DNA of 64,000 bases from Aureibaculum algae (GCF_006065315.1 NZ_CP040749.1:2060501-2124500); one strand, 5' to 3'. Counted from the stretch's first letter, positions 26,825-36,057 are shown. Made by a program: numbers and translations. The notes: generated by a model from the sequence alone, not told the origin.

Positions 26825-27805
26825 TTATCTAATTATGAGTTCTACCCTTCGTGCAAACTCAAATGAAGATTTGACTTTGTCAGCATCTTTACCTCTGAAT
26901 TCTAAATTTATTCTACCAGCTGAGATACCTAATTCCGAAAGTTTTTCAAAAATAACTTGTGCTCTTTTTTCTGAAAGAGCGTTATCATAATCAACAGTTG
27001 TATTATCCGTATTAGAGGCATAACCAATTAAAGTTACTTCTTTTTCAGGATATGCCTTTAAGTAATTAACTATTTTGCTTATTGCATTTAAACCAGTTGC
27101 TTTTATTTCTGATTCGTTATTGTCGAAAAATACGTATTCATTTTGGCTATAATTACTATCCGTTTCTTTGGTAATATAATTATTGATAACCGGTTTTTCA
27201 ATGATAGTTTTAGTGCTGTCAATTATTATTGGGTCCATATTCTTAACTGACCAATCAATATGATCCTTTTTCCCTAGAGTATATGAAACACCTAAATTGA
27301 TACCGAAAGAATTGGTAGTATAAAGCTCACTTTCTTGTAAATCGTTAATACCTGTAACCACATTTAAAGATGCTTTTAGAGCCAATTTATTATTAATTTT
27401 ATACAAATTATCAATACTGGTCATTAAATGAAAGTTGCTATTTTCTCTAAATATTTTAGGGTTGTGTATTTTATGTAAATAGGTATAATCTCCACCTACT
27501 CCCAATAATATCGTATAGACCTTGGTAAACTCCTCAAAATTTAATACCCTGCCTACATTTATTATACCTTGAATATTGGCTGAATAATAGTTTTCTATAT
27601 TGTCAGTGTATGTAGCGGATACTCGAACTCCAAATTTATTATTAAGCATATATCGACCACCGACATTGTAATTTGCAAAAGCGAATGAGGCCACATCTTG
27701 TATCTGTGTGATGCCTATGGAGGGCTCAATTGTTATTCTGGAATATTCTTGCGAATAAATTAGGGATGTCAACATTAAAAATGTTGTTAAAATGGCATTT
27801 TTCAT
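26825..27805 (-). CDS. OmpA-family outer-membrane protein
   Basis: A 326-residue protein with a signal peptide (ending SLIYSQ). An N-terminal barrel-like domain (about 20-180) is followed by a short linker and a C-terminal OmpA domain (about 225-326): YVFFDNNESEIKATGLNAI, VTLIGYASNTDNTTVDYDNA, LSEKRAQVIFEKL and the closing FARRVELII. The OmpA domain should bind peptidoglycan and tie the outer membrane to the wall. The canonical Asp and Arg of the binding loop appear in this region but were not aligned in detail. Confidence 0.9.
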   Translation of the reverse strand: MKNAILTTFLMLTSLIYSQEYSRITIEPSIGITQIQDVASFAFANYNVGGRYMLNNKFGVRVSATYTDNIENYYSANIQGIINVGRVLNFEEFTKVYTILLGVGGDYTYLHKIHNPKIFRENSNFHLMTSIDNLYKINNKLALKASLNVVTGINDLQESELYTTNSFGINLGVSYTLGKKDHIDWSVKNMDPIIIDSTKTIIEKPVINNYITKETDSNYSQNEYVFFDNNESEIKATGLNAISKIVNYLKAYPEKEVTLIGYASNTDNTTVDYDNALSEKRAQVIFEKLSELGISAGRINLEFRGKDADKVKSSFEFARRVELIIR

Positions 27806-28193
27806 AAGGGGAAATATTAGTTTATATTAATAAATTATTTTTTGTAGTATATATTCTATGAGGAAATATATAATACAGTTATATACTATTAGACATCATG
27901 GATTACTCACATGAATGAAATAGTATGTGTTAGGTTTAGGTAGTTGTTAATAGAACACTTTAAGAGCCCTAATTCCTACCTGTTTTATTAAATTTTTTTT
28001 AAATAAAGAGAAATTAAATCAGAGAGGCGTTTAACGTATTAACGATCAGTTGTTTGTGTATTTTAATTGTTTTATTACATTTATGATAAATTACTATGAA
28101 GTAGTTATTCTTGTGAGAAGCTTAAGATCGAAAATAAAAATAGCTAGTACAGCTAATTTTTTATCTATAATTGTTATTAAAGAAAGAGTTCAC
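27806..28193. other. 388-base gene-free stretch
   Basis: No coding frame supported. The part next to 27805 must hold the OmpA-gene promoter. A terminator for the DUF2752 operon lies at 28130-28156. The middle is AT-rich and without visible structure. Confidence 0.6.
28130..28156 (-). terminator. Intrinsic terminator of the DUF2752 cluster
   Basis: On the minus strand TAGCT-GTACT-AGCTA (28155-28141) forms a 5-bp stem, followed by a T-rich run (28140-28130). It lies 38 bases after the last stop of the cluster. Confidence 0.6.
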
Positions 28194-28592
28194 CTAATTT
28201 ATTGGTGCCAATAATGAAAAGGGATAAGTATTTATATTTCTTAAAATCCAAAAAAGTATAAATAATGCTAAAACTAAAAACCATATCTTTTTATTGCTAA
28301 AGATGCTTTTAGCACTTGTTTTAAAAAAATGGTTGCTCATTTGTATTCCGTAATGGTATATCAAGGCGATTATACCTAACAGTAACATTATATTATTCCG
28401 CAGTGCTTCTAAGAAATTACCATCTAACAAACTGTGAAAAGCACGCTGACTTCCACAACCAGGACAGTAAATGCCAGTGGTATTGTAGAGGGGGCATTTA
28501 AGTAGAAAATTGAATTGATTTGGAGTATTACTAAAATAAAATAATGCTACTACCAATAGAAGTAATAGCATTATTAATTTATTATATTTCAC
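28194..28592 (-). CDS. DUF2752 membrane protein (second copy)
   Basis: A 132-residue protein. The family motif YCPGCGSQRAFHSLLDG carries two Cys and the conserved Gln-Arg, followed by two or three hydrophobic helices and an N-terminal one. DUF2752 proteins are small membrane proteins of unknown role; the Cys pair may bind metal. It is the last gene of a cluster with a DUF4190-like protein and another DUF2752 protein. Confidence 0.85.
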   Translation of the reverse strand: MKYNKLIMLLLLLVVALFYFSNTPNQFNFLLKCPLYNTTGIYCPGCGSQRAFHSLLDGNFLEALRNNIMLLLGIIALIYHYGIQMSNHFFKTSAKSIFSNKKIWFLVLALFILFWILRNINTYPFSLLAPIN

Positions 28593-28596
28593 AATA

Positions 28597-28935
28597 TTAA
28601 GAATATTGGCTTCGTAATTCCTCTAATCTTTCTTGCATTAATTCTGGATCTTGTAATGCATCCCATCCAATTAATGATAATATATATATGACAGATACTA
28701 TCATAAAAAGGCTAAGTATTATACCAATGATAGCCATTATTTTTCCTGCTTGTACATTACCATAATTTGAGTAATTTTCAGGAGTTTGTTTATAGGTTTT
28801 GGTGTCTTTTACTCCGACAATAAGTCCAATTAGTCCAAAAATAAGTCCTGGTAGGCCATAGCAACATGCTCCTACAATAGAAAGAATACCCATTATTAGC
28901 ACTAAGTTTGCATTTGGTAATTTTTGTTGTTCCAT
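28597..28935 (-). CDS. Small two-helix membrane protein, DUF4190/CCC-motif-like
   Basis: A 112-residue protein with Lys-Leu-Pro-Asn-rich start, then a first hydrophobic segment with a Cys pair (GACCYGLPGLIFGLIGLIVGV) typed here only in part, and a second (IMAIIGIILSLFMIVSVIYI). The pattern fits the DUF4190 or CCC-motif membrane families. The acidic C-terminal tail is cytoplasmic or periplasmic. It sits between two DUF2752 genes with 4- and 18-base gaps, so all three are one unit. Confidence 0.75.
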   Translation of the reverse strand: MEQQKLPNANLVLIMGILSIVGACCYGLPGLIFGLIGLIVGVKDTKTYKQTPENYSNYGNVQAGKIMAIIGIILSLFMIVSVIYILSLIGWDALQDPELMQERLEELRSQYS

Positions 28936-28953
28936 TTTATTGAGTTTAGTTAA

Positions 28954-29241
28954 TTAATAAAATTTTAAAATATAGTTCGTTAGCATAATTAAAACATTAC
29001 TCACAAATAAAAACAAGAGTATTTTAGGTCCGTTTTTAAAAGCAAATTTTAAGTGAAATCCTAAGTATACAAACATTCCAATAAGACTATAAATAGCGGG
29101 GTACATATAAAATGCAGCAATAAAATCTCCTTTTAAAAGATAAATTAATGAGCGTTGCATACCACAACCCATACATTCTACTCCCATTTGTTTCCACTGG
29201 CAAGACAGCATATGTTCTTCCAAAAAAGATATTACGTCCAT
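28954..29241 (-). CDS. DUF2752 membrane protein (first copy)
   Basis: A 95-residue protein with CMGCGMQRSLIYLLKGDF, the DUF2752 signature, and two further hydrophobic segments (YSLIGMFVYLGFH, LLFLFVSNVLIMLTNYIL). It is shorter than the downstream copy because it lacks the first helix. Its start codon lies directly after the stop of the Asp-rich lipoprotein gene (29242), so the four genes are probably co-transcribed. Confidence 0.85.
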   Translation of the reverse strand: MDVISFLEEHMLSCQWKQMGVECMGCGMQRSLIYLLKGDFIAAFYMYPAIYSLIGMFVYLGFHLKFAFKNGPKILLFLFVSNVLIMLTNYILKFY

Positions 29242-30075
29242 TTATTCCGGTATTATCGTTTTAGAAGTTTCTATGGTACCAAATTCATAAGAATCATAAT
29301 TAATCGGTTCACCATTTTCATTTACTAGTTTTAAAGGTGATATCGTTATGGTCGTTTTATAGGTCTCTACGTAACTATTTTGTAGGTTTCTTTGCTCTGT
29401 TATAGTACTAGAGGTATCCGGGTCTAAATAATCAACAATATCATTTCCGTTCGCATCAAGGGTAGTAGATTCATTTATAGTGTCTACACTATCACCATCA
29501 TCATTCGCATCTAAATAATTGGGGATGCCATCACCGTCGGTATCATCGTTGGTAGGATCTCCATCACCATCAATATCCTCATTTTTGGTGGTTATATCAT
29601 CACCGTCATCATCAGAGTCAATATAATTGGGTATACCATCCCCATCTGTATCAAGCAATAAATCATCAGTTTCATCAACTCCATCATTATCATCTTCTGA
29701 AAATTCTGTATTTACCAAAACAGTCCCTGTTCCTGTCCACTCTTGGGTAACCGTAGGAGAAGTTGGTGGTATATTTTGACAAAAATAACTAGACGTTGGT
29801 GCCTCAGACATTGTTCTATAGGCAATACTATTTGTTCCGCTTCCTGAAACGGTAAATGTTTCTTCCTCCCATTTATAGGTTAAGAAAGTTTCATCATCAT
29901 TTAAATCAGAATCCAATTCGATAACAAAAGTTTCGTTTTCATTAATTTTAAACAGGACAACCTCTCCACAAGTTTCAATATCTATAGAGGAAAAGTCAAA
30001 CTCAGGAATGTCTAGGCTACCATCATCACATGACAATACAAGTATCAGTAAAAAAAATAAATATATTCTGCTCAT
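29242..30075 (-). CDS. Lipoprotein with Asp-rich calcium-binding (TSP3-like) repeats
   Basis: A 277-residue protein, lipobox LVLSC followed by DDGSLDIPEFDF, an acidic stretch that fits surface export. Residues about 30-125 are beta-rich and unassigned. Residues about 125-215 are tandem D-x-D-G-D-G-I-P-N-Y calcium-binding repeats (DTDGDGIPNYIDSDDDGDD, DTDGDGIPNYLDANDDGD). A small C-terminal domain follows. The tail resembles that of the FKBP lipoprotein at 950-1813, but the N-terminal halves differ. It leads the DUF2752 cluster. Confidence 0.75.
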   Translation of the reverse strand: MSRIYLFFLLILVLSCDDGSLDIPEFDFSSIDIETCGEVVLFKINENETFVIELDSDLNDDETFLTYKWEEETFTVSGSGTNSIAYRTMSEAPTSSYFCQNIPPTSPTVTQEWTGTGTVLVNTEFSEDDNDGVDETDDLLLDTDGDGIPNYIDSDDDGDDITTKNEDIDGDGDPTNDDTDGDGIPNYLDANDDGDSVDTINESTTLDANGNDIVDYLDPDTSSTITEQRNLQNSYVETYKTTITISPLKLVNENGEPINYDSYEFGTIETSKTIIPE

Positions 30076-30156
30076 TTATAAACTTTAAAAATCTGTTCAT
30101 TGACAAAAATAGGCGAAATACGTAACAAAGTAAAAATACTTGCTGTTAAATTTGAT

Positions 30157-30164
30157 TACTTTTG
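30157..30164 (+). promoter_or_regulatory. Candidate -7 promoter box (TACTTTTG)
   Basis: TACTTTTG fits TAnnTTTG. A TTG lies at 30140-30142, but the 14-base spacing is short. It would give the cysteine desulfurase gene a 5' leader of roughly 90 bases. Confidence 0.35.
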
Positions 30165-30260
30165 TGCTCATAGAGCTCATAATGGGCATTTAGTTTTAAA
30201 ACACGGTACACGAACCTAATAAGTGATTGAAAACAAGTGGGTTAGTGAAAATTTATTTAG

Positions 30261-31394
30261 ATGAGTATAATTTATTTAGACAATGCAGCAACTACACCGA
30301 TAGATTCTAAGGTAATAGAACGAATTACTGAAGTGATGACTAATGTTCATGGCAATCCGTCTTCAACACATCAAGTTGGTAGGAAAGCTAAATCAGTGGT
30401 TGAAGCAGCCAGAAAAAGCATTGCAAAACATTTTAATGTTACTGCTGGAGAGGTTGTGTTTACAGCAGGAGGAAGTGAAGCTGATAATTTAATATTGCGT
30501 AATGCGGTTGTACATTTGGGAGTAAAAAGAATAATTACGACTAAAATTGAACACCATGCCGTATTGCATACTATTCAAGCCTTGGCAGATGAGTTTAATA
30601 TCAGCATAGATTTTTTAGAATTAGACGAACGGGGAGTGGTAAATTATAGTGAAATTGAGGCTCTTTTTAATTCAAATAAAGTTAAAACCTTGGTGAGTTT
30701 AATGTCCGTAAATAATGAATTGGGAAACTTATTAGAGAGTAGGAAAGTTGCTGATTTATGTATTACCAATAATGCCTTGTTTCATTCTGATACAGTTCAG
30801 GCTATTGGTCATTATACAATGGATTTACGGGCAGTACCTATAGATTTTATAACAGCAAGTGCTCACAAATTCCATGGACCAAAAGGTGTAGGGTTTGCCA
30901 TTTTTAAAAAAGGTTCTGGTATAAAACCCATGTTAATAGGAGGAGAGCAGGAGCGAGGTGCCAGAGCAGGAACAGAAAATGTACCGCAAATAGCAGGAAT
31001 GCAAATGGCATTAGATATCGCGTTGGAAAATGAGGAAATTGATAAAAGATACATCACCAATTTAAAAAAGCATTTTATTAATCAAATTAAAACTGAATTA
31101 CCAACATTAGAATTTAACGGTTGTTCAGCAGATTTAGAACAAAGTAGCTATACTATTTTAAATGTACGTTTTCCGAAAGAATTACCAATGTTATTGTTCC
31201 AACTAGACTTAAAAGGGATTGCAGCTTCAGGTGGTAGTGCTTGTCAAAGTGGAAGTGCAAAAGGCTCACATGTGTTAGAAGCTATTTTACCAGAAAGTAA
31301 GGCCAAATCAACTTCGGTTCGATTTTCTTTTAGTAAATACAACACAAAAGAAGAGATTGATTACGTTATTGAAGTGTTGAAAGGTTTGGTTTAA
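30261..31394 (+). CDS. Cysteine desulfurase (NifS/IscS-like)
   Basis: A 377-residue PLP enzyme of fold type I. Conserved landmarks: YLDNAATTP at the N-terminus, HSDTVQAIGH, the cofactor Lys203 in SAHKFHGPKG, and the persulfide Cys328 in GGSACQSGSAKG. It takes sulfur from cysteine for Fe-S clusters or thio-modification of tRNA. The loop around Cys328 and the length favour the NifS/IscS class rather than SufS. No scaffold gene (iscU) or Fe-S regulator is adjacent, so which pathway it serves is open. Confidence 0.93.
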   Translation: MSIIYLDNAATTPIDSKVIERITEVMTNVHGNPSSTHQVGRKAKSVVEAARKSIAKHFNVTAGEVVFTAGGSEADNLILRNAVVHLGVKRIITTKIEHHAVLHTIQALADEFNISIDFLELDERGVVNYSEIEALFNSNKVKTLVSLMSVNNELGNLLESRKVADLCITNNALFHSDTVQAIGHYTMDLRAVPIDFITASAHKFHGPKGVGFAIFKKGSGIKPMLIGGEQERGARAGTENVPQIAGMQMALDIALENEEIDKRYITNLKKHFINQIKTELPTLEFNGCSADLEQSSYTILNVRFPKELPMLLFQLDLKGIAASGGSACQSGSAKGSHVLEAILPESKAKSTSVRFSFSKYNTKEEIDYVIEVLKGLV

Positions 31395-31462
31395 GTTTTT
31401 TAGAAGTTGATAACTAGTAATCAAGTTAATTAGTGATAAATCTTTTTTTTCTTGTTTTTAAT

Positions 31463-31506
31463 TAAACCATTTGATCAAACAGTAGTCAAAGTGCTAAACC
31501 ATTTGA
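31463..31506. repeat. Two TAAACCATTTGA direct repeats with a TTTGATCAAA palindrome
   Basis: TAAACCATTTGA occurs at 31463-31474 and 31495-31506; the second ends one base before the FG-GAP gene ATG. TTTGATCAAA (31470-31479) overlaps the first. The same 10-bp palindrome recurs after that gene at 32859-32868. A regulatory site is possible. Confidence 0.4.
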
Positions 31507-31507
31507 A

Positions 31508-32794
31508 ATGATAAGAAAAATAGGAGTGCTTTTAATTAGTTTAGTATGCATCAATTGTAGCAAAGAAGATAATATAACAGCAAAAATACCTATATCTACA
31601 TTATCATATTTACCAGAAGGTTTTATCACAATTAACGAAGGTTCAGCAGGTTTTTCTGCTAATTTAGAGAGCGGAGATCGATTTGGACGAGATCATGATA
31701 AAATTGGTGATGTTAATGGTGATGGTGTCATAGATTTTGTATTAGGAGCACGCTCAGATGATGATGGAGCAACAGATGCGGGGGCCGTTTATATTTTATT
31801 TATGAATAGTGATGGTTCTGTACAATCAAACCAAAAAATTTCCGTGTTAGAAGGTGGATTTTCGGATACTTTGAATACAGGAAACTTTTTTGGCTATGGA
31901 GTAGCAGGTATCGGAGACTATGATGCTGATGGTATTCCTGATATTGCTGTAGCTTCACCCGTGCCTCCAAACAATGCATTATATGTTATTCACTTAAATT
32001 CAGATGGAACAGTAAAGGATTATGTTAAAAATGAAAACATTATAGCCAATGGATTATCAGCGATTGGTGATTTAAATGGAGATGGTCGTATAGATTTAGT
32101 CGCATGTAATCCAGGTTCAGATAATGGCGGTAGCAACCGAGGGGCGATAGATATTTTATTTTTGAACAGTGCCTCTCAAGTTGAATATTCAAATACGATA
32201 ACCATTAGTTCTACCCAAGGTGGTTTTGGAGTTGGACTCGAAGATGGTGATCAATTTGGCGGTAGAGAAGTAGCCATGCTTGGTGACCTTGATAATGATG
32301 GGAATAAAGAATTGGCTGTAGGAGCTTTTATGTCCGATGGAGGGAAAGGAGCCGTTTGGATCCTTTCGTTGGATAATATCACCTACAATGTGGTGTCTAA
32401 AGTGAAAATTGCGGAAGGTATCAATGGTTTTACAGATACTTTGGTGTCCGACGAAAACCCTAATGGAACTTTTGGTGCAAATTTTGGGCATGCCATGTGT
32501 GCAGCAGGTGATATTGATGGTGACGGAATACCTGATTTAATTACGGGAGCCAATCAACAATATGAAGGTTGGGGCTATGTGCTTTATCTTAATGAAGATA
32601 AGACCGTAAAGGCATACGATAAGATTAATAATACTGAAGGTGGTTTCAATATAAACTTACCAGAGGAGGGACGTTTTTCTCGTTCTATTTCTTACGTGGG
32701 AGATTTAAAGGGAGACGGCTCTGTAGCAATTAATTTTGGTGGTGGTGCTGGTGGAACAGGAACCTTATATACACTTTTTTTAAGACCTCAGTAA
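31508..32794 (+). CDS. FG-GAP (integrin-alpha-like) repeat lipoprotein
   Basis: A 428-residue protein. Lipobox INC followed by SKEDN, close to the C-x-K-(D/E)2 surface-export consensus. The rest is a seven-bladed FG-GAP propeller: blades such as GDRFGRDHDKIGDVNGDG, FFGYGVAGIGDYDADGIPD, QFGGREVAMLGDLDNDGN and NFGHAMCAAGDIDGDG each carry a D-x-N/D-x-D-G calcium loop. Such proteins act as surface adhesins or scaffolds. It is probably a single gene on the surface. Confidence 0.85.
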   Translation: MIRKIGVLLISLVCINCSKEDNITAKIPISTLSYLPEGFITINEGSAGFSANLESGDRFGRDHDKIGDVNGDGVIDFVLGARSDDDGATDAGAVYILFMNSDGSVQSNQKISVLEGGFSDTLNTGNFFGYGVAGIGDYDADGIPDIAVASPVPPNNALYVIHLNSDGTVKDYVKNENIIANGLSAIGDLNGDGRIDLVACNPGSDNGGSNRGAIDILFLNSASQVEYSNTITISSTQGGFGVGLEDGDQFGGREVAMLGDLDNDGNKELAVGAFMSDGGKGAVWILSLDNITYNVVSKVKIAEGINGFTDTLVSDENPNGTFGANFGHAMCAAGDIDGDGIPDLITGANQQYEGWGYVLYLNEDKTVKAYDKINNTEGGFNINLPEEGRFSRSISYVGDLKGDGSVAINFGGGAGGTGTLYTLFLRPQ

Positions 32795-32836
32795 TCCGCG
32801 AAATGTGGTAGTAATCGCATATATTAAAGTGTAATT

Positions 32837-32890
32837 AACCCATTGTGTAATATAACTTTTTGATCAAATAGATACAATACACAACGGGTT
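32837..32890. terminator. Possible terminator between convergent genes
   Basis: AACCCATTGTGTA (32837-32849) pairs with TACACAACGGGTT (32878-32890) with one mismatch and a 28-base loop. A T-rich run follows on the plus strand at 32901-32909. The long loop makes it less sure than the other terminators. Confidence 0.35.
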
Positions 32891-32904
32891 ATTATTGCAG
32901 TTTT

Positions 32905-34182
32905 TTATTTTAGAACATCTTTTAACTCTTCTAACTTCCCGTCAATAGTATTGGGAATATCCAATCCTAACAATTTACAAAGTATTGGGTAGATGTGTAT
33001 ATTTTTGAATGAAGCGGTCTCATATCCGTTCTTAAAACCGGGACCATTCGCATAAAAGATACCATGCACATCTTTGTACTTCGGATCAGGTCCGTGGATA
33101 CCTATTTTATCAATATTTTTCTCTTTTAGCGAAGCTATGCGTGATTTAGAACTAAAATAATAGCCCACATCTGGTATTAATTGAATACTGCCCCAGTCTT
33201 TATTTTGTGGGGTATATTCAAAACCCGGAGTATTTTCAGTCTTATAAACCTTAAAGTGGGCTTCTTTTTGTTTTAAATTCTTAAGTAAAACATCAATATC
33301 TACGTTTTTCTTTGGATGAATATTTACAATGGCTCCATTATCAATGGTTACATACAGGCTATCATTTTTAATAGTCTCTCTGGGAATCAAATTTTCAGTC
33401 TTTAACTCCATCATACCATGATCAGAAACAATAACAATATTTATAGGTAGTCCCGTTGCTGCTGTACCCTTGAATAAATCACCTAAGTTTTTATCTAGTT
33501 CAAACAATGTTTTTTTTATTTCCGTATCATTATTGGGTCCAAAATCATGACCTGTATCATCCATGTCAGAAAAATACATGGTAATTAAATGTGGTCTTTT
33601 TTCTTTGGGTAATGCTAACCAATTGAGAGCCTGAGTTACTCGGGTTTCATTTTTTATACTGCCATCATAAATTTTATAATAGGTAGGGTGTTTACCTTGA
33701 ATGTCGGCTTCAGAGCCAACGAAGAAATAACTTGCAGAAACCATCTGATTTTTATCAGCGAGTATCCAAATTGGTGTACCTCCATAAAAAGTGCCATCTT
33801 CAACGGTTTCACGGTTTCCTAATTTATACGTGGTATTTTTTTTGTAACTAAAAAATGAATTCCCAATAATACCATGTTTATCCGGATACATTCCTGTGGC
33901 AATGGTATAATGATTTGGAAATGTCTTAGATGGAAATGATGGGATAAGTGACTCCGCTTTTACACCGTTTTTAATAAAATTAGATAAATGAGGCGGTTTA
34001 TATTTTTCAACATAATCCCAACGGAAACCATCCAAGGAAATTAAGATTACATATGGTTTTTCAAGAGAAGCTTTTGAATTGGTAGTTGGTGTTGAACTTC
34101 CTAAATTTGAAGAAGATTTACAAGATAATACGATTGCAATTAGGATCGATGCAAGTGCATATATAAAATTTTTTCTTAACAT
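32905..34182 (-). CDS. Ectonucleotide pyrophosphatase/phosphodiesterase-type lipoprotein
   Basis: A 425-residue protein; lipobox VLSC then KSSSNLGSS, so probably periplasm-facing. NPP-family motifs: VILISLDGFRWDY with a metal Asp, PSFPSKTFPNHYTIATG with the Thr nucleophile, SDMDDTGHDFGP, VIVSDHGMM and GIHGPDP with a late His. It hydrolyses phosphodiester or pyrophosphate bonds of nucleotides or similar compounds. It lies beside the PhoX-like gene on the same strand, which suggests joint use in phosphate supply, but 190 bases lie between them. Confidence 0.9.
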   Translation of the reverse strand: MLRKNFIYALASILIAIVLSCKSSSNLGSSTPTTNSKASLEKPYVILISLDGFRWDYVEKYKPPHLSNFIKNGVKAESLIPSFPSKTFPNHYTIATGMYPDKHGIIGNSFFSYKKNTTYKLGNRETVEDGTFYGGTPIWILADKNQMVSASYFFVGSEADIQGKHPTYYKIYDGSIKNETRVTQALNWLALPKEKRPHLITMYFSDMDDTGHDFGPNNDTEIKKTLFELDKNLGDLFKGTAATGLPINIVIVSDHGMMELKTENLIPRETIKNDSLYVTIDNGAIVNIHPKKNVDIDVLLKNLKQKEAHFKVYKTENTPGFEYTPQNKDWGSIQLIPDVGYYFSSKSRIASLKEKNIDKIGIHGPDPKYKDVHGIFYANGPGFKNGYETASFKNIHIYPILCKLLGLDIPNTIDGKLEELKDVLK

Positions 34183-34372
34183 TTAGCTTTGATTTAGGTT
34201 AGGGGTAAGGTACTATATTATTGTAAATTTAATGTTAAATGAAATTCGTATTTTAAATAAAAAAGAAAGTTAATAAAATAGAAGCATAAAAAAAGCCGGA
34301 GTTAAATATAGTTTGGTACTATTTATTTTTAATTCGATTTTATAGGGGTTGGGTTTGAGTCTTAATTCTAAG

Positions 34373-35932
34373 TTAATCTTTAACAATTTTATAATTACCT
34401 AATGATTTTCCTTCAGAAAATACATTCAAAAAATAGATACCGGTATCAAAATGAGAGACATCAATTTGAACGTAATCAGTTGAGCCAAGTTCTTTTTCAA
34501 TTAAACGTTGTCCAAACTGATTGTAAAATGAAATTCTCACCGCATTGCGTACACTTTCAAAATCCATATTTACTATTTTTTTAAACGGATTTGGATATAT
34601 TCTCGGTCTTATTTTAGAATGAGATTCATCAATTGAAAGCGTTGTACCTAAATTTCCATTTAACGCAATGACCAACGAAATATCCTTGTGGAACCCTATG
34701 GAGTTGCCGGCTACATCAGTTTGAAATGTGCTGTTATTTTTGTCATCTGGGTGTTGAATTGACATAAATAGAAAACGATAATCCGGCGAAAAAGTTATAC
34801 CAGTTGGTTCTGAGCCAGCAGGAGTTCGTCCAAAAATTTTAACTTTAGGAGAAGATTGTGTATGCCCATTTTCAACTACCCATATATAATTATTTTCTCC
34901 ATCTTGCAGTACCCAAAGATTGCCATCACTATCAAAAGCTAAATTATCATTTCCTCTTCCCCAATTAACTGGAGAAGTACCATTTTCATGATTTATAGTA
35001 TAAGACATATTGCCTACATAGGTTTCCATTTGAGTTACTGCGGTTCCTATAATGGGATCTGAATCTTGAAATTTATAAACTCTATCTTCATTTTTAACCG
35101 CAAAATAGACCCATCCATCGGGCCCAATTTCTACATCTTCAATTCCTTTAAAAACTGTGGCATCAAGGGCATCACTTTGAGCTAATGTAGAATTTCTTTC
35201 CGATTTGGTTGTGTTATTTATCAATATCCAACTACCAGAACCTTCTTTTGAACCTTTGTAAATATATAATTTTCCAGCACTAAGGTCTTTTGTATTGTCC
35301 GCTACAAATTTATATAAGTAGCCGGGATCAGAATCTGCACCTTGATAAACGGTTCTAAGATTGTTGTGTATGGCAATATTTTCGTGTTTAAAATTACCTA
35401 AGGCCCACCTTTTGTCTATAAGCAGTTTAGTAGCAGGGTCTATCTCGACACACCAACCTGTATCATTATATCCATCGTTATTAGCATCTGTTGTAAATAT
35501 TGTTTCTTCACAAGAAATAACTGTATTCCATGGTGTCACAGTACCTGAACAGTTAGCTATGGTACCAACCAAACTTGAAAAATCTATAGCTTTAGATAAG
35601 GATTTTTCCCATAGTTTTGAGATAGTGTTAAAATTTATATCTAAAACGGTTACTGCACCAGGTGCTGACTCAGAATTTATGCTTAAGTACCCATTTTCAT
35701 TACTTCCGTTTATGGGTACATAACCTGTAAAATCTGTGTTATCTGGTAAAAAGCCACCTTCGGTTAACGCGTCGCCTTCTTCAATTATTTTATGAAAAAC
35801 ATGGGTTGAAGGAATTACAAAATTGCTATTTTGAGTTAGTGGTTCTAAGGATGTAAAATCAGCAATTTTAGATTGTGCAATACTGTAATATTGGAAAATT
35901 AGTAAAATCAAAAAGAGAACCGTACGTTTCAT
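34373..35932 (-). CDS. phoX: PhoX-like phosphatase (DUF839) with a type IX secretion signal
   Basis: A 519-residue secreted protein with a signal peptide ending YSIAQ. A PhoX-type propeller (about residues 25-440) shows ENGYLSINSE, GTVTPWNTVISCEE, NFKHENIAIH and GPDGWVYFAVKNEDRVYKF with the conserved Glu (CEE) that binds Ca2+/Fe3+ in this family. The C-terminal 75 residues are a T9SS type A sorting domain (IYPNPF, VRISFYNQFGQ, FDTGIYFL, final YKIVKD). It should cross the outer membrane through T9SS and release phosphate from organic esters. The active-site ligands were not all traced. Confidence 0.85.
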   Translation of the reverse strand: MKRTVLFLILLIFQYYSIAQSKIADFTSLEPLTQNSNFVIPSTHVFHKIIEEGDALTEGGFLPDNTDFTGYVPINGSNENGYLSINSESAPGAVTVLDINFNTISKLWEKSLSKAIDFSSLVGTIANCSGTVTPWNTVISCEETIFTTDANNDGYNDTGWCVEIDPATKLLIDKRWALGNFKHENIAIHNNLRTVYQGADSDPGYLYKFVADNTKDLSAGKLYIYKGSKEGSGSWILINNTTKSERNSTLAQSDALDATVFKGIEDVEIGPDGWVYFAVKNEDRVYKFQDSDPIIGTAVTQMETYVGNMSYTINHENGTSPVNWGRGNDNLAFDSDGNLWVLQDGENNYIWVVENGHTQSSPKVKIFGRTPAGSEPTGITFSPDYRFLFMSIQHPDDKNNSTFQTDVAGNSIGFHKDISLVIALNGNLGTTLSIDESHSKIRPRIYPNPFKKIVNMDFESVRNAVRISFYNQFGQRLIEKELGSTDYVQIDVSHFDTGIYFLNVFSEGKSLGNYKIVKD

Positions 35933-36004
35933 AGCAACATGATTAGGTAGAATTGAATCCTATTGGTTACTAATTTAGATATTTATAACGTCAATAACAA
36001 ATAA

Positions 36005-36031
36005 AAAACCGAAGCTATTAACTTCGGTTTT
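36005..36031 (-). terminator. Intrinsic terminator of yidC
   Basis: AAAACCGAAG (36005-36014) and CTTCGGTTTT (36022-36031) form a 10-bp stem with a 7-base loop. A T-tract continues on the minus strand. It ends 26 bases before the yidC stop. Confidence 0.9.
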
Positions 36032-36057
36032 GAATTTTTAACAATAATTAAAATAAA

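Noticed and set aside
32837..32890. Hairpin after the FG-GAP gene as a riboswitch or small RNA
   Set aside because: It lies between convergent genes with no downstream gene on either strand to control; a terminator is the simpler reading.
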